Below, piece after piece: positions 22,831-32,630 of a stretch of DNA of 64,000 nt (position 1 is the first letter of the stretch; each line of letters starts with the position of its first letter). The stretch is from Microvelia longipes (taxonomy: Eukaryota; Arthropoda; Insecta; Hemiptera; Veliidae): contig JACMZG010001914.1 in assembly GCA_018340805.1 (NCBI GenBank), forward strand, positions 6,909,080 through 6,973,079. Reading direction: 5' to 3'. Below the pieces are notes generated by a model. It was not told the origin of the DNA and searched no databases. It was given only the letters and a program-made list of their open reading frames with translations. A program made the position numbers and the translations under genes.

Positions 22831-23560
22831 AAAAAAAAAATCGCAAATCCCTGGTATCCGGAAAAAAAACACGGGAAAAAATACAGGAAAAAAGTACAAG
22901 TGAAAAAAAGTACACGGAAAAAACTACAGGGAAAGAAGTACAACGGAAAAAAAGTACATTAAAAAAAGTACACGGAAAAAAATACAATGGAAAAAAGTAC
23001 ACGGGAAAAAAGTGCAGGGAAAAAAGTAAACGGAAAAATACAATGGAAAAAGTACACGGATAAAAGTACACGGGATAAAAGTAAACGGAAAAAATATATT
23101 GAAAAAAAACGGAAAAAAATACAATGGAAAAAGTACTCGGGAAAAAAATAAACGGAAAAAATACAATGAAAAAAAGTAAACGGAAAAAAATACAATGGAA
23201 AAAGTACACGGGAAAAAGTACACGGGAAAAAAATAAACGGAAAAAATACAGTGGAGAAAGTACACGGGAAAAAAGTACACGGGAAAAAAGTACACGGAAA
23301 AAAGTAAACGGAAAAAATACAGTGGAGAAGTACACGGAAAAAAGTAACGAAAAAATACAGTGGAGAAAGTACACGGGAAAAAAGTACACGGAAAAAAAGT
23401 AAACGGAAAAAATACAATGGAAAAAGTACACGGGAAAAAAGTACACGGGAAAAAGTAAACGGAAAAAATAATGGAAAAAGTACACGGGAAAAAAGTAAAC
23501 GGAAAAAAATACAATGGAAAAAGTACACGGGAAAAAAGTAAACGGAAAAAAAATTACAAG
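22831..23560 (+). repeat. Purine-rich ~40-bp minisatellite
   Basis: The unit is roughly GTACACGGGAAAAAAGTAAA followed by CGGAAAAAATACAATGGAAA. Thymine on this strand is almost confined to GTA and AAT, giving strong strand asymmetry over 700 bases. Minus-strand frames of up to 243 codons arise from the composition and encode only Phe/Tyr-rich repeats. A-run lengths vary between units. Confidence 0.95.
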
Positions 23561-23802
23561 AGGACAAATAAGACATAAAACAATTATTCAGAATAAGTAC
23601 ACCATCAACTTGTAATGCTGATAATTTACTGCATATATAGATTAAATATAAAAATTGGGTACAGGGTGCCTCGCAACTTTTTCTCGTCACATCGGATTCG
23701 CTACGCTCATCCTTCCTACATCGCTCGAGCTCAGAATATACAATGCGCCAAATGTATACTGCAACATGTCTTTGAACTCACTTCACTCGTCCTCAGATAG
23801 AG

Positions 23803-23810
23803 TATACATT
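23803..23810. repeat. 8-bp target site duplication, left
   Basis: TATACATT here and at 24132-24139 flank the palindromic element. Confidence 0.85.
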
Positions 23811-23887
23811 GAAGAACTAAGGTGAGCGTTAATGGAGTTCATCTTAATAAAAGAGAAAGAAGTCTCTCCAAAAAAATATATTCTTAA

Positions 23888-23926
23888 TAGCAAAGCGCTT
23901 TTAACCTAACAAGAGGTCATCATCAG
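23888..23926 (-). ncRNA. Hammerhead-like motif, left arm (mutated)
   Basis: The minus strand has CTGATGA, stem II ACCT-loop-AGGT and GCTA, but the required GAAA reads AAAA, which should abolish activity. Confidence 0.45.
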
Positions 23927-24055
23927 TGCTAGCCATTGAATAAAGAAGAGGGTGATAGATGAGTCTTATAGATCAGATATCAAAGATAGAGTCTATCTTT
24001 GATATCTGATCCATAAGACTCATCTATCACCCTCTTCTTTATTCAACGGCTAGCA

Positions 24056-24094
24056 CTGATGATGACCTCTTGTTAGGTTGAAAGCGCTTTGCTA
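24056..24094 (+). ncRNA. Hammerhead-like motif, right arm (core intact)
   Basis: CTGATGA, bulged T, GACCT-loop-AGGTT, GAAA, then GC-loop-GC and TA give every conserved core base and a three-pair stem III (AGC/GCT). The flanks beyond one A-T pair do not form a clear stem I, so self-cleavage is doubtful. Confidence 0.5.
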
Positions 24095-24131
24095 TTAAGA
24101 ATATATTTTTGTGGAGAGACTTCTTTCGTTT

Positions 24132-24139
24132 TATACATT
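24132..24139. repeat. 8-bp target site duplication, right
   Basis: TATACATT, identical to 23803-23810. Confidence 0.85.
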
Positions 24140-24146
24140 CGTTTTA

Positions 24147-24198
24147 TTCTCAGTGGTTACTCATACAGCACTGCTTACGCTCAATGCTGCTTACCTTA
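24147..24198 (-). promoter_or_regulatory. 5S rRNA-like internal control region
   Basis: The minus strand reads AAGCAGCATTGAGCG near its start and later GTAACCACTGAGAA, matching the family's 5S-derived segment with some changes in box C. Confidence 0.6.
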
Positions 24199-24280
24199 TG
24201 TAAGTCTTATACATGGCTACATGCGTCTAAATCTCAATCCAATCGAATCAAATTTTATCCACACCTGGTAAGTCGAGAAT

Positions 24281-24554
24281 CCGCTGGTAAGTCTCGCGCA
24301 TAGATCTTTCTAGCAGGGTTAATGAGCATTCTGATCTGTATTTGCTCATTCTTGTGGCTGCATTACTGAAGCCAAGAAAACCTTTAAGCATCAGACTAAT
24401 GTTACTACTAGAGTTTGTGTTTTCGAGTTAAACGCTACTCCATTTAATGATGCAACCGTATCATTGTATGAAAATGTGCAAAAAACACAAAAAAGCAAGA
24501 AGTTATACCGCCAAATCAGTGTTACCAATAAGATGCATTACAAAAATAAAACTA
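24281..24554. other. Unclassified spacer
   Basis: No feature is recognised; the 81-codon frame at 24447-24692 runs into the next repeat. Confidence 0.35.
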
Positions 24555-25308
24555 ATAGTCCAAGAGCCAAAATGTGACTCATTTTGTTCTATTTCAAACC
24601 AATTTTTTTCTGAAAATATATCTTTCATTATGAAGGAAACGTTTAGTCTGCCTATCCAGAGTCGTTTAGTCTGCCTATCCAGAGTCGTTTAGTCTGCCTA
24701 TCCAGAGTCGTTTAGTCTGCCTATGTTCCCTTCATATAAATGCGCTCGCTCAAAATATTAGAAAATCGCACAAATTTCAGTTTTCTTGTAATAAGTGGTT
24801 CCCTGTAGGTCATGAGCAAAACATAAAAGAACTTCTTTTAAAGCTGATACAATTTTCTGTAAAACGAGTGTTTTTTGTCAAAATCGGATAAATACAACAA
24901 AAGTTATGGAATTTGTTAAATGGCCAAAGAAATGCCCAAAAAGCCAATATTATTTAAAAGAAATTCACTGACTATGCATAAATTAACAATTTTTTAGTGT
25001 TTTTGAAAGAGCCATAACTTTGATTGCAGTTATCTGATTATGATGATTAAACACTCGTTTTATAGAACATTTTAGCACCTTTTAAAATGCTCTCTTCATG
25101 TTTTGCACACGACCCATAGTGAACCACTTATTTTAAGAAATTGAAATTCGTGCGATTTTCTAAAATTTTGAGCATGCGGAACCATATGGAGGGCTCCACT
25201 CTGGATAGGCAGACTATGTTTTTTCTTCATAATATATCTTTGGTAATTTTTGGTTTGATGAAAAAGTACAAAATGAGTCACATTTTTTCAGGTCCAGCTC
25301 TAGGACTT
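24555..25308. mobile_element. Family C palindromic element, copy 2
   Basis: Ends TAGTCCAAGAGCC and CAGCTCTAGGACT enclose long inverted arms, homologous to 9028-9669. The left arm contains a private triplication of GTCGTTTAGTCTGCCTATCC near 24650-24725. The centre shares GAGCCATAACTTTG and the CAACAAAAGTTATGG mirror. No frame of interest is present. Confidence 0.75.
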
Positions 25309-26185
25309 TAAAAACTGATCTATGAATACATTTTAAAATTCATATTTAAACTTAACAAGGAAACCGGTTGGATTTGCTCCAGCAATGCATATTTACGCTT
25401 GAATACCTTATGTAACCTTAGTGATATTCTTTTGTTTACCCGCCAAGTAAACATATCATCTGCATTTACTTTATACCCTTTTTCCCTTTACTTTGAAAGT
25501 AACAAAGAGTATTATGTCCCATAAACAATTTTGCATTCCACTCAGACTGTATATGACATTTTTACGGTCTACTTTTCCTCCCAACTTTATTTTTATTTTA
25601 CGGGTGATAACAATCTTAAGTCAAACTTAAAAAAAAAATACCAGAAAAAAGTTTTTCCTTTTAAAGAAGTTTACGATTTTAAGTTTGTTTACAACACTCT
25701 TTGTAACTCGAGAGCTCTATAAATTCCGCAACGCAGTTAAAAACCTTTAGTTCCCGACATAAGAGTGTTTACTGACTTTTTTTAAAAACTGTTAAAATTC
25801 TCCAGTCCATTTATTACTTTTTCCCGTTATTTCTTTTCTGTTCTTTTTTCCAGTGCTTAAACTTTTCCTGTTTTTTAACGTTCATTTTTTAAGGTGTTTA
25901 ATAACATAATTATCTTTAGATACTATCGCAAATTTTACTATACCTATGGTAGTACATTTAATATTAGTAAATATACTATCATGATGGTATATTTATCTAA
26001 TATCTACTTATGTATTTTTATGGTACTTATTATAAAAAAATGATAAAATGATAAATATTAACAATTTTTCTAACATTTCATATTAAAAAACAAATAATAA
26101 CTATTATTAATTATATTTAGGTGAGATTAAACACAAATGTCAACTATCAATAAAAATTAAATATAAATAAACACTAATTTTGTCT
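25309..26185. other. Unclassified AT-rich spacer
   Basis: Near 25920-26010 there are TACTATCATGATGGTATATT-type hairpin-prone stretches. No gene is recognised. Confidence 0.4.
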
Positions 26186-26850
26186 CTGAGAAGGCTTCAG
26201 AGTTAAAGTGAGGTAATGAGCTCAAAGTTGAACTGAAAAAAGGGCTTAGAATTAACGTAAGAAAGAGGGCTTAGAGTCCCACAGCTCAGAATTGAACTGA
26301 ATGAGAAGGCTGAAAAGAGGGCTTAGAGTTGAACTGAGAGAGTTTACCTAAGGGAGGAGTTTAGAGTTGAACGAGTGAGAGGTTACAGAGTTGAACTGAG
26401 GGAATGGGCTCAGAATGAACCTATGGGAGAGGGCTTAGAGTTGAACTGAGATGGTTCAGAGTTTACCTAAGGGAGACGGCTTAGAGTTGAACGAAGTGAG
26501 AGGTTACAGAGTTGAACTGAGGGAACGGGCTCAGAATGAACCTATGGGAGAGGGCTTAGAGTTGAACTGAGATGGTTCAGAGTTTACCTAAGGGAGACGG
26601 CTTAGAGTTGAACGAAGTGAGAGGTTACAGAGTTGAACTGAGGGAATAGGCCTAGAGTTAACTTATGGGAGAGGTTACAGAGTTGAACTGATATGGGTTG
26701 GAGTTGAACTGTGTGAGGGCCCAAAATTGAACGAAGGGGATGGGCTCAGAATTAACCTAAGGAAGAGAGATTAAGGATAAAGTGAGCTCAGAGTATACGT
26801 AAGTGAGAGGATTCAGACCTGATCTGAGTGAGAGTACTTAGAGTGGGTAT
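26186..26850 (+). repeat. Minisatellite on GCTTAGAGTTGAACTGAG with a 120-bp higher-order unit
   Basis: Short units of about 20-40 bp (GGGCTTAGAGTTGAACTGAG, GAGGTTACAGAGTTGAACTG, GGGCTCAGAATGAACCTATG) vary in order. A block beginning GAGTTTACCTAAGGGAGACG repeats almost exactly at 26459 and 26579, 120 bp apart, showing a recent higher-order duplication. Confidence 0.9.
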
Positions 26851-27440
26851 GTGGTCTATTAATTAGGTCTTAATTAGCGCATGTTAATGGTTGAGGACCT
26901 CGTGGCCCTCCTATTAAATTTGATAAATATTGTGTAATTATAAATTATTTAATAACTTTGCGTATTAATAATTAAATAAATTTTTTACTATTTTAATTGC
27001 TTAGTTCTTTATTTAATTTTGTCTTATTTAATTTCTGAACTCTAAAATTTTTCATCCCATGAAAAGACTATGGGTCGTAAATTTCTCAGAAACTTGTAAG
27101 TCTGCCACTTTTCACCACTGTTTAATTCTTATTTTTAGAACCCATCTTTTTTCCTGAAGTGTTTTAAAAAGTTCAAAACTTGATAAATATGCCTTAGGGT
27201 ATAAATTGTTAAGGAAAGTTACTTCAGAAAATTTTCTTTCAAATTATTGAATTAGTTTAGCCCTTAAGAGTTGATTAGTTTCTTCATTTATATTCATTTT
27301 TGGGGCAATCCCCCCCCCCTAAATTTTCTTATTTACTTGAGTGCGGGAAAAGTTTTTGAATACTTAATAAATATATAATAATTTAACCACAATTTTTTAA
27401 AAAACTATAAGTTTCTTTTTATATTTTTACTTTTCCTCAT
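26851..27440. other. Unclassified AT-rich spacer
   Basis: A run of nine C residues lies at about 27311. Nothing else is recognised. Confidence 0.4.
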
Positions 27441-27540
27441 TTATATACCTTAGGTATATGGGGAAAGTATTGGGTTTGCAAAAAAACGCTTCAGTTGTTT
27501 TTAAGACCTCCTAAGTAGTTTTTACTATCTGTTATTAGAT
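27441..27540 (+). repeat. 5S-like repeat, head fragment
   Basis: CCTTAGGTATATGGGGAAAG and TTTTTAAGACCTCCTAAGTA match the family head. The copy ends at TGTTAT, where the 35/70-bp array starts. Confidence 0.65.
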
Positions 27541-28520
27541 CTTCTCTGCATCGGCGGCTTGTTCTTCGGTCAGATCTCAACCACATCTGTGGCTTGTTCT
27601 ATGGTTAGATCTCACCTAAACCAATGGCTTGTTTGGTTGTCAGATTTTAGCCACAACAGCGGCTTGATCTATAGTTAGATCTCACCCAAATCAATGGCTT
27701 GTTTGTTTGTCAGATTTCAGCCACATCAGTGGCATGATCTATAGTTAGATCTCATCTATATCAATGGCTTGTTTGGTTGACAGATTTTAGCCACATCAGC
27801 GGCTTGATCTATAGGTAGACCTTACCCAATACAATGGCTTGTTTGGTTGTCAGATTTTAGCCTCATCGGTGGCTTTATCTATAGTTAGATCTCACCCAAA
27901 TCAATGGCTTGTTTAATTGTCAGATTTCAGCCACATCAGCGGCTTTATCTATAGTTAGATTTCACCCAAATCAATGGCTTGTTTGGTTGTCAGATTTTAT
28001 CCTCATCGGTGGCTTTATCTATAGTTAGATCTCACCCAAATCAATGGCTTGTTTGGTTGTCAGATTTTAGCCACATCAGCGGCTTTATCTATAGTTAGAT
28101 CTCACCCAAATCAATGGCTTGTTTGGTTGTCAGATTTTAGCCACATCAGCGGCTTTATCAATAGTTAGATCTTACCCAAATCAATGGCTTGTTTGGTTGT
28201 CAGTTTTTAGCCACATCAGCGGCTTTATCTATAATTAGATCTCACCCAAATCAATGGCTTGTTTGGTTGTCAGATTTTATCCTCATCGGTGGCTTTATCT
28301 ATAATTAGATCTCACCCAAATCAATGGCTTGTTTGGTTGTCAGATTTTAGCCACATCAGCGGCTTTATCTATAGTTAGATCTCACCCAAATCAATGGCTT
28401 GTTTGGTTGTCAGATTTTAGCCACATCAGCGGCTTTATCTATAATTAGATCTCACCCAAATCAATGGCTTGTTTGGTTGTCAGATTTTAGCCACATCAGC
28501 GGCACGTTCTTTGGTCAGAT
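27541..28520 (+). repeat. 70-bp satellite built from two 35-bp halves, ~14 copies
   Basis: The unit joins TCAGATTTTAGCCACATCAG, CGGCTTTATCTATAGT and TAGATCTCACCCAAATCAAT, GGCTTGTTTGGTTG. The halves are themselves related (CAGAT/TAGATCTCA, ...ATCA.(C/T)GGCTT). The first two repeats at 27540-27620 retain the undifferentiated 35-bp state. Middle copies are nearly identical and edge copies diverge, as expected from unequal exchange. Confidence 0.95.
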
Positions 28521-29170
28521 TTTCACTAATTTGGATGTTTATTCTTAAGACGACAACAATTAAATCAGTGTTTTTAGGTCAGTGCATTTTATCCTTACTA
28601 AAAGAGTTCTAGAAGCTGAGTTCCATGCATTCCGTGTTTTCCAAGCTATTCTCCAATCATATATATTTATCAATAATAAATTAAATATATTATAAAATAA
28701 ACGTTATTCCTGAAAACTAATTTAATATTCCCCATTAAACGAACAATAAAACGTTCTTTGTTTTGGAAGCTATTTAAAAGTTAATCTTAGTAAAACAAAA
28801 CGCAACAACTTTCCTAATTGAGCCTCATTTTACAATTTTAAAAGTCAATCGACAAAATAGATAGAAATCACAACATACAAAGACAAAATTGGGGCAAAAA
28901 ATTTGAAAAACGACTTTATTTCAGAGTTTGAAAAAGCTACATTATCGAGGCTATTGATGACTGTTGTGTAATTAAGCCCTAACTTATATTTAGAGTTGGT
29001 ATTATGAGCCCCGAAATCAGCCCTGGAGCGTTTTTGTTTTTCTAGTTTTAATATTCCTCTTAATATCTCTAATTAATCAAGATATCAGAGATGTATTATT
29101 TACGTGAAAGTTTTTTAGAGTATCAATACTTTGTTTTATTAGTTTGGTATCACTGTTTTAATGCTTCAAT
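28521..29170. other. Unclassified AT-rich spacer
   Basis: No feature is recognised. Confidence 0.4.
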
Positions 29171-29686
29171 GGATATTTTTACTTTTCCTCATTTATACCT
29201 TGGGTATATAGGAAAAGAATTGTGATAGCGAAAAAATCCGAAACCGGGATAAAAACGGAATTATCCGTTTTAGGTGTTTTTAAGGCCTTCTGAGTGGTTT
29301 TTGCTAAGATTTCTGTCTGTATGTGTCTGTTATCATCGTAGCTCCTAGCTCATTTATGCTAGAGAGATGAAACTTTGTACAAAAATCAGTCTATCGCTAT
29401 AGTCGTGCTATTCTGAAAATATGTTGTTTATGACGTCATTAACCTGCAATAATGACTCAGCAAAAATTTCGCAAAATTTTTAGACCCGGAAAAATGTTAC
29501 GGTCCAATTGAAATTTAACACGCATATAACCATGTATAATACTAATAAGTTTTATCTCGTTATCAGAATTAGTTTAATTTTTATCGAATGACTTGTGTAC
29601 GTTTTTTTAAAAATTGTAAAAATTCGAAATATAATCAAATTGAGTTAAAATTTGGTTCAATTATACACCTTTACGTAATAAATAAT

Positions 29687-29694
29687 TACACTAA
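29687..29694. repeat. 8-bp target site duplication, left
   Basis: TACACTAA here and at 30049-30056 flank the family A element. Confidence 0.85.
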
Positions 29695-30048
29695 CTTTAA
29701 TAAAAGAGGAAGAAGTCTCTCCACAAAAATATATTTCTTTATAGCAAAGTGCTTTTAACCTAACAAGAGGTCATCATCAGTGCTAGCCGTTGAATAAAGA
29801 AGAGGGTGATAGATGAGTCTTATAGATCAGATATCAAAGATAGACTCTAAATTAGATCTATCAATCTGAAACTATCTTTGATATCTAATCTGTAAGACTC
29901 ATCTATTACCCTCTTCTTTATTCAACGGCTAGCACTGATGATGACCTCTTGTTAGGTTAAAAGCGCTTTGCTATAAAGAAATATATTTTTGTGGAGAGAC
30001 TTCTTTCTCTTTTATTAAGATGAACTCCATCATCGCTCACCTTAGTTC
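29695..30048. mobile_element. Family A palindromic element, copy 2 (354 bp)
   Basis: Arms match those of 23811-24131, but the extra end segment (ATGAACTCCATCATCGCTCA, CCTTAGTTC) is on the right here, so the element is in the opposite orientation. The centre has an extra AATTAGATCTATCAATCTGA segment. Both arms carry the CTGATGA block with AAAA in place of GAAA. Confidence 0.85.
29934..29977 (+). ncRNA. Hammerhead-like motif, mutated
   Basis: CTGATGA, ACCT-loop-AGGT and GCTA are intact, but GAAA reads AAAA. The mirror copy in the left arm (29750-29790, minus) shares this change, so it predates or was copied between arms. Confidence 0.45.
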
Positions 30049-30056
30049 TACACTAA
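30049..30056. repeat. 8-bp target site duplication, right
   Basis: TACACTAA, identical to 29687-29694. Confidence 0.85.
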
Positions 30057-30104
30057 GTTTCGGTTTAATACAAGTATTATCCATGAATTTTGTTGGATAA
30101 TAAA

Positions 30105-30157
30105 AAGTTAAACACGATCGAGTGTGGTCAGTGCCTGGATTGATGACCATTAGAAAT
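30105..30157 (+). promoter_or_regulatory. 5S rRNA-like internal control region
   Basis: AAAGTTAAACACGATCGAGT, GTGGTCAGTGCCTGGATTGA and TGACCATTAGAAATG align with the box A to box C interval of 5S rRNA; box C is altered (TTGATGACCATTAG). Confidence 0.65.
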
Positions 30158-30338
30158 GAAACGAATGTTTTTACTATCTGAGGACGAGCGAAGCGAGTTC
30201 GAAGACGTGTTGCAGTATAAATGTAACGACTTCTATATTCTGAGGACGAGCGAAGCAAGCGTAGCAAATCCGATGTAATGAGGAAAAGTTCCGAGGTACC
30301 CCGTACCCTGTTAATTCTTCTATGGATAATAATTTTTA

Positions 30339-30497
30339 TATCATTTTGATACTACCGAGTTTTGCAAAACATGAATAGTTGACACAATATAATTGTGCGA
30401 GAGACACCAAGGAAATGTAACAAGCAAAATGCAATGCTACATCTGGGAACTGTTCCATCATTCGACATTCGTCATACTTGATGGCTCGACATAATGT
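30339..30497. repeat. Inverted repeat arm 1 of a near-perfect palindrome
   Basis: About 158 bases, from TACTACCGAGTTTTG to CGACATAATGTCATGT, are the near-exact reverse complement of 30525-30683. The spacer is 28 bases including GACGTAACGAAACAGAGTGG. Only a few mismatches are seen, near the outer ends. Confidence 0.9.
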
Positions 30498-30847
30498 CAT
30501 GTAGACGTAACGAAACAGAGTGGGACATGACATTATGTCGAGCCATCAAGTATGACGAATGTCGAATGATGGAACAGTTCCCAGATGTAGCATTGCATTT
30601 TGCTTGTTACATTTCCTTGGTGTCTCTCGCACAATTATATTGTGTCAACTATTCATTTTTTACAAAACTCGGTAGTATCAAAATGATATATGTTTTGCTT
30701 GCCAAGCATGATGGCGGTAAGAGAGCACCGCTCGTTTCTGGTAAGTACTTCACATTATATTCTTCGAAATTAATTGAAGGTCAGAGTGAGTTTAGGCTCT
30801 GTCGGCGCCCTGATAAGTTAGACGTAACGAAACAGAGTGGGACATGA
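30494..30847 (+). CDS. Hypothetical open frame across the repeated unit
   Basis: This frame of 117 codons is open through the second arm and onward. It includes MTLCRAIKYDECRMMEQF, then VALHFACYISLVSLAQLYC and VLLAKHDGGKRAPLVSGKYF. Composition looks protein-like and one arm preserves the same frame on the minus strand (30336-30533). I do not recognise a family. Because the sequence is a recently duplicated palindromic unit, this may be a fragment of a captured gene or simply chance. Confidence 0.25.
   Translation: MSCRRNETEWDMTLCRAIKYDECRMMEQFPDVALHFACYISLVSLAQLYCVNYSFFTKLGSIKMIYVLLAKHDGGKRAPLVSGKYFTLYSSKLIEGQSEFRLCRRPDKLDVTKQSGT
30525..30683. repeat. Inverted repeat arm 2
   Basis: Reverse complement of 30339-30497; see that entry. 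Confidence 0.9.
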
Positions 30848-30962
30848 CATTATGTCGAGCCATCAAGTATGACGAATGTGGAATGATGGAACAGTTCCCA
30901 GATGTAGCATTGCATTTTGCTTGTTACATTTCCTTGGTGTCTCTCGCACAATTATATTGTGA
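30820..30962 (+). repeat. Third, direct copy of the same unit
   Basis: From GACGTAACGAAACAGAGTGG to CTCGCACAATTATATTGTG this repeats arm 2 almost exactly (one difference seen, GTCGAATG to GTGGAATG). An older diverged relative lies at 33030-33165. Confidence 0.9.
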
Positions 30963-31059
30963 TAATAATTTTTTATAACTTCTAATGCTTCTATGGATAC
31001 TTAGGTTGGATTTATTTACGTTATAATTATCATTATAATTTGTTGTAATTCTTTTATAA

Positions 31060-31425
31060 AGCTCGTATACTTTAGTAAACACCTTTTATACAGCTAGTAT
31101 ATTTTAGTATATACCTTTTATAAAGCTAGTATACTTTAGTATACACATTTTATACACCAAGTATAATTTAATAAACACCTTTTATATAGCTAGTATACTT
31201 TAGTATACTCCTTTTACACAGATAGTAAAATTTAGTATACACTTTTTAAACAGCTATACAGCTAGTATTCTTTAGTATACCTCTATTATGCAACTATTAT
31301 ATTTTAGTATACATCTTTTATACAGCTAGTATACTTTTGTATACACCTTTTATACAGCTAGTATACTTTTGTATACACCTTTTATACAGCTAGTATACTT
31401 TAGAATACTTTTTTTGCAGGTAGTA
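31060..31425 (+). repeat. 32-bp minisatellite with internal GTATAC palindromes
   Basis: CTTTTATACAGCTAGTATAC plus TTT(A/T)GTATACAC recurs about every 32 bases, roughly eleven times. Units carry AGTATACT and GTATAC, so single strands could fold within each unit. Confidence 0.9.
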
Positions 31426-31815
31426 AATTATAGAATTATGTTTACATTTCATTCAAACAACATTAATTCCGTTTTCTCTTTAGCAATCGTAAGAAGCAAA
31501 AACCAAATATCGTAAAAGTTAAAAAAACTAATTTTTGAAAATATACTCTCGCTTAGTCTAAGTTGTTTTAATTATTTATTGTTTTTACTTTACATTTATA
31601 CACGGTATAGAAAAACTTATTCGTCTATGTTATCTTTAAGCTTTACATATTGAAAGAAAATAAAATTAAATGCTTCGAATTTTTATTTAGGTTAAATGTA
31701 GAGTGCATGTAGAGAATCGATATTTCTTTGATTCCTTTCTCCGTATTAACTGCGATAGATAGAAGGACAAGTATTGTAATAACACGAACAAATCTAAAAT
31801 CTGAACATCAACTAA
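31426..31815. other. Unclassified AT-rich spacer
   Basis: No feature is recognised. Confidence 0.4.
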
Positions 31816-31817
31816 AT

Positions 31818-32375
31818 CGGACCTATTGGTTGATTATAGATAAAAAATATTACGAGACAAGCGTATTCTATTGGTTGATTACAGATACAACATATTACGA
31901 GACAGACGTATCCTATAGGTTGATTATAGCTACAACAAATTACGAGACAGGCGTGTCCTATTGGTTGGTTATAGATGCAACATATTACGAGACAGGCGTA
32001 TCCTATTGGTTGGTTATAGATGCAACATATTACGAGACAGGCGTATCCTATTGTTTGATTATAGATACAACATATTACGAGACAGACGTATCGTATTAGT
32101 TGATTATAGCTACAACAAATTACAAGACAGGCGTGTCCTATTGGTTGGTTATAGATACAACATATTACGAGACAGGGGTATCCTATTGATTGATTATAAT
32201 ACGCCATATTACGAGACAGGCGTATCCTATTGGTTGATTATAGATACAACATATTACGAGGCAGGCGTATCCTATTGGTTGATTATAGATACAACATATT
32301 ACGAGACAAACGTATCTTATTGGTTGATGATAGATACAAAATATTACGAGACAGGCGTATCCCTTAGACGTAGGG
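31818..32375 (+). repeat. 45-bp minisatellite, ~12 copies, open on both strands
   Basis: The unit is TATTGGTTGATTATAGATAC, AACATATTACGAGACAGGCG, TATCC. Since 45 is divisible by three, frames stay open for over 120 codons on each strand. The plus frame gives repeats of YWLIIDTTYYETGVS and the minus frame of YNQPIGYACLVICCI. A one-base change near 32195 shifts the frame. No family is recognised, and a satellite is more likely than a gene. Confidence 0.9.
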
Positions 32376-32394
32376 TAGGTCTATTACTAGGTGA

Positions 32395-32630
32395 GCCAAT
32401 AATTATATACCTTTACGTAATAAATAATTACCCTAAGTTTCGTTTTAATACAAGAATATTCATGAATTTTGTTGGATAATAAAAGTTGAACACGATCAAG
32501 CGTGGTCAATGCCTGGATTGATGACCATTGGAAATTAAACGAGTATTTTTACTATCTGAGGACGAGCGAAGTGAGTTCGAAGACGCGTTACAGTATAAAT
32601 GTAGCAACTTATATATTCGGAGGACAATTT
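32395..32630 (+). repeat. 5S-like repeat, 3' part
   Basis: ATACCTTTACGTAATAAATA, the 5S-like segment at 32482-32534 (GTTGAACACGATCAAGCGTG, GTCAATGCCTGGATTGATGA) and GAGGACGAGCGAAGTGAG are present. The copy breaks off at about 32626. Confidence 0.75.

Larger units (their letters stand above)
23811..24131. mobile_element. Family A palindromic element, copy 1 (321 bp)
   Basis: Two near-identical arms face each other around 23995-24005. Each contains AAGAGGGTGATAGATGAGTC and the hammerhead-like CTGATGATGACCTCTTGTTA block, and each runs out to AGAAGTCTCTCC. The left end has an extra GAACTAAGGTGAGCG and GGAGTTCATCTT segment that the right end lacks. An exact 8-bp duplication proves insertion into a 5S-like repeat. 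There is no open frame. Confidence 0.85.
23645..24280 (-). repeat. 5S-like dispersed repeat (minus), split by a palindromic insertion
   Basis: GGGTACAGGGTGCCTCGCAA, TCGGATTCGCTACGCTCATC and CACTTCACTCGTCCTCAGAT are the family's 3' end in reverse. After an insertion at 23811-24131, the repeat resumes with a 5S-like segment at 24147-24198. The join is restored if one TATACATT copy is removed. Confidence 0.8.
29171..30320 (+). repeat. 5S-like dispersed repeat, full length, split by a palindromic insertion
   Basis: The head (GGGTATATAGGAAAAGAATT), ATCATCGTAGCTCCTAGCTC, AAAAATCAGTCTATCGCTAT, GACGTCATTAACCTGCAATA and body lead to the insertion at 29695-30048. Then come the 5S-like segment (30105-30157), two GAGCGAAGC modules (30187, 30248), and the end AAGTTCCGAGGTACCCCGTA. 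Without the insert, this copy is about 790 bp. Confidence 0.85.

Noticed and set aside
22820..23690. Minus-strand frames of 196-243 codons rich in Phe and Tyr
   Set aside because: They come entirely from the purine-rich minisatellite read in three frames; there is no domain and the frames overlap one another.
30494..30847. Confident host gene call
   Set aside because: No family is recognised and the sequence is a recently duplicated palindromic repeat unit, so it is kept only as a low-confidence hypothetical frame.
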